This document shows, piece after piece, positions 59,555 through 64,000 of a DNA stretch of 64,000 nt. This DNA comes from Dryocola sp051307055 (GTDB taxonomy: Bacteria; Pseudomonadota; Gammaproteobacteria; Enterobacterales; Enterobacteriaceae): the NCBI RefSeq assembly GCF_051307055.1, contig NZ_CP149994.1, forward strand, positions 3,162,001 through 3,226,000, written 5' to 3'. Each line of letters starts with the position of its first letter. Positions within the stretch are counted from its first letter, which is position 1. The position numbers and the translations under genes were made by a program. The notes below the pieces were generated by a model. That model was not told the origin of the DNA. It saw only the letters and a program-made list of their open reading frames with translations, and did not search any database.

Positions 59555-60276
59555 AAATCCTGGGTCAGACCGCAGTAGCCTTCAGACCAGGTCTGGTCTG
59601 GCCCACGAATGACCAGGCGCTCGGTAAAATACTCACCGTCAGTTGGCGAGAGCGCGAGCATCACGCGGTGAGGTAAACGGGTTTCATTATCTGCAACGTC
59701 CGTGCGATAACGCACAAACCATCCCTGCTTTTTAGCCTGCTCCGTAAAGGCCGTACCCGCCGTTTCAGGCATGATCACACAGAAAAAACCGTCTTCGGTA
59801 ATGAGCTGCGCCGCACTGCTCAGCAACGCGCTATGATCAAGCGTCGTGGTGTAGCGAGCCTGTGCGCGTTCAGGAGAAGCACAGGCGCTTCCCTGCTCGA
59901 AGAAAGGGGGATTGCTGACGATAAGGGAATAGCGCTGTGTCGCCTGCTGAGCCCATTCGCGAATATCCGCGCAATGTACGTTTATACGGGACGCCCAACG
60001 GCAGCCGCTGGCGTTTTCTGCCGCCTGTTCAGCCGCGATGGGATCGAGTTCCACGGCATCGATGGTGACATCATCAGGCGTGCGTTGTGCAAGCATCAGC
60101 GCCAGCAAACCGCTGCCAGTACCGATGTCCAGCACGCTTTTGACACTGCCGACCGGGGCCCAGGCGCCGAGTAAAGTCCCATCAGTACCGACTTTCATTG
60201 CACAGCGATCGTGTGCGATAAAAAACTGCTTAAACGTGAAACCGTCACGACGCAAATGCGCTTTCTGCCTGGACAT
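59539..60276 (-). CDS. trmN6: tRNA1(Val) (adenine(37)-N6)-methyltransferase
   Basis: 245-residue SAM-dependent methyltransferase (YfiC) that methylates A37 of tRNA-Val. SAM motif VLDIGTGSGLLALMLAQ near 49-65 and catalytic NPPFFEQG near 122-129. Start ATG 60276 by homology. It is divergent from srmB. More divergent from the E. coli protein than most neighbours, but motifs and length are right. Confidence 0.93.
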   Translation of the reverse strand: MSRQKAHLRRDGFTFKQFFIAHDRCAMKVGTDGTLLGAWAPVGSVKSVLDIGTGSGLLALMLAQRTPDDVTIDAVELDPIAAEQAAENASGCRWASRINVHCADIREWAQQATQRYSLIVSNPPFFEQGSACASPERAQARYTTTLDHSALLSSAAQLITEDGFFCVIMPETAGTAFTEQAKKQGWFVRYRTDVADNETRLPHRVMLALSPTDGEYFTERLVIRGPDQTWSEGYCGLTQDFYLFM

Positions 60277-60409
60277 CTTATTAACCCTGTAAAGAAACCG
60301 CAGTAGCATAAGTGAAACTCGGTGCCAGGAAAAGCATCACTTAGATACACTAACAGATGAAGATCGCAGCCATAACGTCTATAATCGGCGCCCCACATAG
60401 AGGTAGACC

Positions 60410-61732
60410 ATGACTGTAAGCACTTTTTCCGAACTCGAACTAGACGAAAGCCTTTTGGACGCGCTCCAGGACAAGGGCTTTACCCGCCCGACAGCCATTC
60501 AGGCTGCCGCCATTCCTCCTGCGCTTGAGGGGCGTGATGTTCTTGGCTCTGCGCCAACGGGTACCGGTAAAACCGCAGCCTACTTGCTGCCAGTGCTACA
60601 GCATCTGATCGACTTCCCACGTAAGAAATCTGGACCGCCGCGTATTTTGATCGTTACGCCAACGCGCGAGCTGGCGATGCAGGTGGCGGATCACGCCCGT
60701 GAACTGGCGAAACATACGCATCTGGATATCGCCACTATCACCGGCGGCGTCGCCTATATGAACCACGCTGAAGTCTTCAGCGAGAATCAGGATATCGTGG
60801 TTGCCACTACCGGCCGCCTGCTGCAGTACATCAAAGAAGAAAACTTTGACTGCCGCGCGGTCGAGACGCTGATCCTCGATGAGGCCGATCGCATGCTGGA
60901 TCTGGGTTTTGCCCAGGATATTGAAACTATCGCCGCCGAAACTCGCTGGCGTAAACAGACCATGCTTTTCTCCGCCACGCTTGAAGGCGATGCGATTAAG
61001 AATTTTGCGGAGCGTCTGCTGGAAGATCCTGTTGAGGTTTCGGCGACGTCATCCACGCGTGAGCGCAAGAAAATCCACCAGTGGTATTACCGTGCCGATG
61101 ACGTGGTGCATAAAACCGCGCTGCTGGTGAACCTGCTTCAACAGCCGGACACGACGCGCTCCATCGTATTTGTCCGTAAGCGCGAGCGTGTGCATGAGCT
61201 GGTCGCCTGGCTGCGCGAAGCTGGAATTAATACCTGCTATCTCGAAGGCGAGATGGTACAGATGAAGCGCACCGAAGCGATTAAACGTTTGACGGACGGG
61301 CGCGTTAACGTGCTGGTTGCCACTGACGTTGCCGCGCGCGGAATCGATATCCCGGAAGTCAGCCACGTGTTCAACTTTGATATGCCGCGCACAGCCGATA
61401 CTTACTTACACCGTATCGGTCGTACCGGGCGTGCAGGCCTTAAGGGCACGGCAATTTCTCTGGTTGAAGCTCACGATCATCTGCTGTTGGGGAAAATTAC
61501 CCGCTACATGAATGAGCCGCTAAAATTGCGAGTGATTGATGAGCTGCGCCCAACGACCCGCGCGCCAGGTGAAAAAATCACCGGCAAACCGTCGAAGAAG
61601 GTGCTTGCGAAGCGCGAAGAGAAAAAGAAAGACGAGAAAGAAAAGCCGCGTGTAAAAGTTCGTCACCGCGATAAGAAAAACGTCGGTAAGCGCCGTAAGC
61701 CGAGCGCAGCAAAATCTGATTCTGCGGAATAA
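60410..61732 (+). CDS. srmB: DEAD-box RNA helicase SrmB
   Basis: 440-residue helicase assisting early 50S assembly. Q motif region TRPTAIQ, Walker A APTGTGKT near 47-54, DEAD near 155-158 (LILDEADRMLDLG), SAT, and motif VI HRIGRTGRAG. The C-terminal tail is strongly basic, rich in Lys, Arg and Glu, as usual. Followed by a strong terminator. Confidence 0.96.
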   Translation: MTVSTFSELELDESLLDALQDKGFTRPTAIQAAAIPPALEGRDVLGSAPTGTGKTAAYLLPVLQHLIDFPRKKSGPPRILIVTPTRELAMQVADHARELAKHTHLDIATITGGVAYMNHAEVFSENQDIVVATTGRLLQYIKEENFDCRAVETLILDEADRMLDLGFAQDIETIAAETRWRKQTMLFSATLEGDAIKNFAERLLEDPVEVSATSSTRERKKIHQWYYRADDVVHKTALLVNLLQQPDTTRSIVFVRKRERVHELVAWLREAGINTCYLEGEMVQMKRTEAIKRLTDGRVNVLVATDVAARGIDIPEVSHVFNFDMPRTADTYLHRIGRTGRAGLKGTAISLVEAHDHLLLGKITRYMNEPLKLRVIDELRPTTRAPGEKITGKPSKKVLAKREEKKKDEKEKPRVKVRHRDKKNVGKRRKPSAAKSDSAE

Positions 61733-61748
61733 TTCAGCAGCCAAACAA

Positions 61749-61778
61749 AAAACCGCCTCCCGAGAGGCGGTTTTTTTA
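61749..61778 (+). terminator. srmB terminator
   Basis: Stem ACCGCCTC-CCGA-GAGGCGGT with an A-run before and seven T after. Confidence 0.9.
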
Positions 61779-61830
61779 TAAGTTAAATATGGGATTTAAC
61801 CGTTTTAGCCTGAAACTTTATCGAACCGTT

Positions 61831-61863
61831 AAAAAAGCCGACTTATTGCTGAGCCGGCTTTTG
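61831..61863 (-). terminator. grcA terminator
   Basis: Arms AAAAGCCG and CGGCTTTT on either side of a loop, giving a T-run on the minus strand just after the grcA stop. Confidence 0.8.
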
Positions 61864-61876
61864 CATTCTTTAGCGA

Positions 61877-62260
61877 TTACAGACTTTCAGTGAAGGTGCG
61901 GGCGATTACGTCGCGCTGCTGTTCTGGCGTCAGAGAGTTAAAACGCACGGCATAACCAGAAACACGGATAGTCAGCTGCGGATATTTTTCTGGATGCTCA
62001 ACCGCGTCCTGCAGCGTTTCACGACGCAGCACGTTCACGTTCAGATGCTGGCCGCCTTCCACACGAACCTCAGGTTTCACTTCCATTGGAATTTCGCGGT
62101 ATTCAAACTGACCGAGTTTACTTACGGCAACCACTTCATCTTCTGAAAAGCCTGCTTTCGCACATACGCAGCGCGCTTCGCCTTTTTCGCTGTCGAGCAG
62201 CCAGAAAGAGTTCAGAAGTTCGTCGTTTGCGGCTTTTGTAATCTGGATACCAGTAATCAT
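61877..62260 (-). CDS. grcA: Autonomous glycyl radical cofactor GrcA
   Basis: 127-residue stress-induced spare part that can replace the damaged glycyl-radical domain of pyruvate formate-lyase. The glycyl-radical motif RVSGYAVRF near 101-109 and the C terminus QQRDVIARTFTESL are like PflB. An FNR-type box upstream fits induction without oxygen. Confidence 0.96.
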   Translation of the reverse strand: MITGIQITKAANDELLNSFWLLDSEKGEARCVCAKAGFSEDEVVAVSKLGQFEYREIPMEVKPEVRVEGGQHLNVNVLRRETLQDAVEHPEKYPQLTIRVSGYAVRFNSLTPEQQRDVIARTFTESL

Positions 62261-62374
62261 ATTATGTCTCCCTTTGGGCTAATTTTTGCTGATTCTGTTG
62301 GGCCACATTCTGGCTCATTGGTAAAACCTTTGTTGCGCTGATGATCTATATACCAGCCCCATCGCCGGCAAACT

Positions 62375-62388
62375 TTGATTTAAATCAA
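62375..62388. promoter_or_regulatory. FNR box for grcA
   Basis: Perfect palindrome TTGATTTAAATCAA, about 115 bp before the grcA start; the FNR consensus is TTGAT-N4-ATCAA. Confidence 0.8.
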
Positions 62389-62464
62389 AATAATCCCTAT
62401 GCTAACTGTGGTTACTTCATCATTTATTTGTTTTACATCAACTTAGCCACTGCACGTGCAATTA

Positions 62465-62490
62465 AAAAATTTGTAAATATTCAAATTTTT
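62465..62490. repeat. AT-rich perfect inverted repeat before ung
   Basis: Arms AAAAATTTG (62465-62473) and CAAATTTTT (62482-62490), 8-nt loop, in the 309-bp grcA-ung gap. It could be an operator or an AT-rich hairpin in either leader; otherwise the gap holds only the FNR box. Confidence 0.4.
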
Positions 62491-62569
62491 TTGTGCCGGG
62501 GCGCCGTGAATTTTGCTTAGCGGAAAGAAGCAGTTAAGCTGTCAGTATAACGATTCGCAGGAGAGCGAC

Positions 62570-63253
62570 ATGACCACCTCACTCACATGGCACGACGTGC
62601 TGGCCGAAGAAAAGCAGCAACCTTATTTCGTTAATACCCTTAATACCGTAGCCGATGAGCGTGCGGCAGGCGTTACCGTCTATCCGCCGCAAAAAGATGT
62701 ATTCAATGCCTTTCGCTTTACGGAGCTTGGCGATGTGAAAGTGGTGATCCTTGGACAAGACCCTTACCACGGTCCGGGCCAGGCGCACGGTCTGGCTTTC
62801 TCTGTGCTTCCCGGCGTTGCTGTTCCTCCGTCGCTCGGCAATATATACAAAGAGCTGCAAAATAATTTCCCGGATTTTGTGCGGCCTGACCATGGGTATC
62901 TGGAAAGCTGGGCACGTCAGGGCGTGATGCTGCTTAATACGGTGTTAACCGTTGAAGCCGGCAAGGCGCATTCACACGCACGCCTGGGCTGGGAAACTTT
63001 CACTGATAAAGTCATTGCGCTGATTAACCAGCATTGTGAAGGCGTGGTGTTTCTCCTGTGGGGATCGCACGCGCAGAAAAAAGGCAGCATTATCGATCGT
63101 AAACGCCATTATGTTTTGCAGGCGCCGCATCCTTCGCCGCTTTCCGCACACCGCGGCTTCCTCGGCTGCGGGCATTTTGCTAAAACCAATGAATATCTCA
63201 TAGAGCGCGGTGCTGCGCCGATCGACTGGTCGCCGAAGCTTCCGGATCGGTAA
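62570..63253 (+). CDS. ung: Uracil-DNA glycosylase
   Basis: 227-residue base-excision enzyme that removes uracil from DNA. Water-activating loop GQDPYHGPGQAHG near 61-73 with Asp, and the leucine loop HPSPLSAHRG near 187-196 with catalytic His. ATG 62570 has CAGGAGAG a few bases upstream and matches the E. coli start; the longer in-frame reading to 62513 is rejected. Confidence 0.97.
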   Translation: MTTSLTWHDVLAEEKQQPYFVNTLNTVADERAAGVTVYPPQKDVFNAFRFTELGDVKVVILGQDPYHGPGQAHGLAFSVLPGVAVPPSLGNIYKELQNNFPDFVRPDHGYLESWARQGVMLLNTVLTVEAGKAHSHARLGWETFTDKVIALINQHCEGVVFLLWGSHAQKKGSIIDRKRHYVLQAPHPSPLSAHRGFLGCGHFAKTNEYLIERGAAPIDWSPKLPDR

Positions 63254-63256
63254 GCA

Positions 63257-63289
63257 TAAAAAAGCCAGCTTTATTGAGCTGGCTTTTTA
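63257..63289. terminator. Bidirectional terminator between ung and yfiF
   Basis: Perfect arms AAAAAGCCAGCT and AGCTGGCTTTTT around TTATTG, usable by both convergent genes. Confidence 0.9.
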
Positions 63290-63309
63290 TTACGAACCGC
63301 TAAGGCCGA

Positions 63310-64000
63310 TTACGCTTTATTCTGACGCCACCACTCGGCGAGCAGCACGCCGGTTGCCACAGAAACGTTCAGGCTTTCAACGTTGCCGGTACCGTCAATG
63401 GCAATGCTCATATCGGCGTTTTCAAAAGTGGCTTCCGTTACGCCTTCGCGTTCCTGCCCCAGCACCAGCACCATTTTCTTCGGTAGCTCAGCTTTAAACA
63501 GCGGCGTTCCTTTATGGCTGGAAGTGGTGACAACGGCATAACCCGCTTTACGGAATTGCTCAAGGCCATCGGTAAAGGTCTTACCGCTGATAGCCTGAAC
63601 GTGCTCGGCGCCGCCTTCTGCAGTACGCACCGCAGCACCGGATTCCAGCAGCGAAGCATCCTGCACCAGCAGGCCTTTCACGCCGAAATGCGCGCAGCTA
63701 CGCATAATACCGCCGAGGTTATGCGGGTTGCCGATATCTTCCAGCGCCAGAACGCAATCATCCTCGCCTGCCTGAGACAGCCAGCTCTGCACGTCGATCC
63801 CGCTGCGTTTTTTGATCAGGAAGCAAACGCCGCCGTGGTGCTCAGTACCGGATGCTTTAACCAGCTCCGCATCGTCTACCACATGGTAGGCTTTACGGTT
63901 AGCGGCCATCCAGCGCAGCGCCTCTTTGAAACGCGGCGTGACGCTCTGGATAAACCAGGCGCGTACGATACAGTCCGGACGGCTCTGGAACAGCGCCTGG
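63310..64000 (-). CDS. yfiF: SpoU-family RNA methyltransferase YfiF, C-terminal part
   Basis: The last 230 or so residues of a TrmH/SpoU-family methyltransferase; the start lies beyond the window end and the frame stays open to base 64000. SpoU motifs are LALEDIGNPHNLGGIMRSCA, MVLVLGQEREGVTEA and ESLNVSVATGVLLAEWWRQ. It matches E. coli YfiF (345 residues), whose RNA target is not established. Confidence 0.93.
   Translation of the reverse strand, partial: QALFQSRPDCIVRAWFIQSVTPRFKEALRWMAANRKAYHVVDDAELVKASGTEHHGGVCFLIKKRSGIDVQSWLSQAGEDDCVLALEDIGNPHNLGGIMRSCAHFGVKGLLVQDASLLESGAAVRTAEGGAEHVQAISGKTFTDGLEQFRKAGYAVVTTSSHKGTPLFKAELPKKMVLVLGQEREGVTEATFENADMSIAIDGTGNVESLNVSVATGVLLAEWWRQNKA

Noticed and set aside
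1..64000. CRISPR array, tRNA or rRNA genes
   Set aside because: No regularly spaced repeat series, no cas-like proteins, and no cloverleaf or rRNA-like sequence noticed on reading both strands; the only tandem repeat with matching units is the pair near 18.4 kb.

Overview
The window is a chromosomal segment of an enterobacterium (family Enterobacteriaceae, not Escherichia or Salmonella proper). Protein similarity and gene order follow the E. coli sseA-to-yfiF stretch closely. Departures are a zevAB-like metal transporter pair beside suhB, the lack of the hca dioxygenase and most yph genes beside hcaT/yphA, and a 15.6 kb foreign block between yfhH and yfhL. The genus cannot be fixed from the sequence alone.

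Layout. 1-8.7 kb: 3' end of sseA, a decayed RpiR-type regulator, then sseB, pepB and the complete iron-sulfur cluster operon iscR-iscSUA-hscBA-fdx-iscX, all on the minus strand, with two IscR-type sites in front of iscR and a stem-loop between iscR and iscS. 8.7-15.5 kb: trmJ, suhB, zevB/zevA-like, csiE, hcaT, yphA. 15.5-18.8 kb: glyA, hmp (PurR and NsrR-like sites between them) and glnB. 18.9-22.9 kb: glrR-qseG-glrK and the small RNA glmY, with a sigma-54 promoter and three GlrR-type sites. 23-30.8 kb: purL, mltF, tadA, pgpC, yfhH. 30.9-32.0 kb: an IS3-family (IS407-group) element with matching 4-bp flanks and an internal deletion in its transposase. 32.0-47.6 kb: a contractile-tail gene cluster. 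47.9-64 kb: yfhL, acpS, pdxJ, recO, era, rnc, lepB, lepA, rseC, rseB, rseA, rpoE, nadB, trmN6, srmB, grcA, ung and the 3' part of yfiF.

The notable region is 32.0-47.6 kb. All genes are on the minus strand in the order: S24-type repressor, small unknown protein, holin, SAR-like lysozyme, Rz with embedded Rz1, neck/tail terminator, sheath (DUF3383-like), tube (DUF3277-like), tail chaperone with a probable -1 frameshift extension, tape measure, Dit-like protein, baseplate plug, hub, Gp138-like spike, gp25-like wedge protein, baseplate J, DUF2612-like protein, tail fibre, fibre chaperone and a GT9 (heptosyltransferase-like) glycosyltransferase. There is no integrase, replication gene, terminase, portal, protease or capsid gene, although every tail, lysis and control function is intact. 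This is best read as an R-type tailocin (contractile phage-tail bacteriocin) of the DUF3383/Pam3-like tail lineage, released by lysis and probably induced when the repressor self-cleaves in the SOS response. The glycosyltransferase at the fibre end is a candidate for changing the producer's own surface so that its particles do not kill it.

How the parts work together: the isc operon builds iron-sulfur clusters under IscR feedback; GlrK/QseG/GlrR drives glmY, which in E. coli acts on amino-sugar synthesis; rpoE-rseABC is the envelope-stress regulon core, with a sigma-E autoregulatory promoter visible; lepB, lepA, rnc, era and recO form the usual secretion/translation/RNA/repair cluster; the tailocin is an inserted weapon between two conserved housekeeping blocks.
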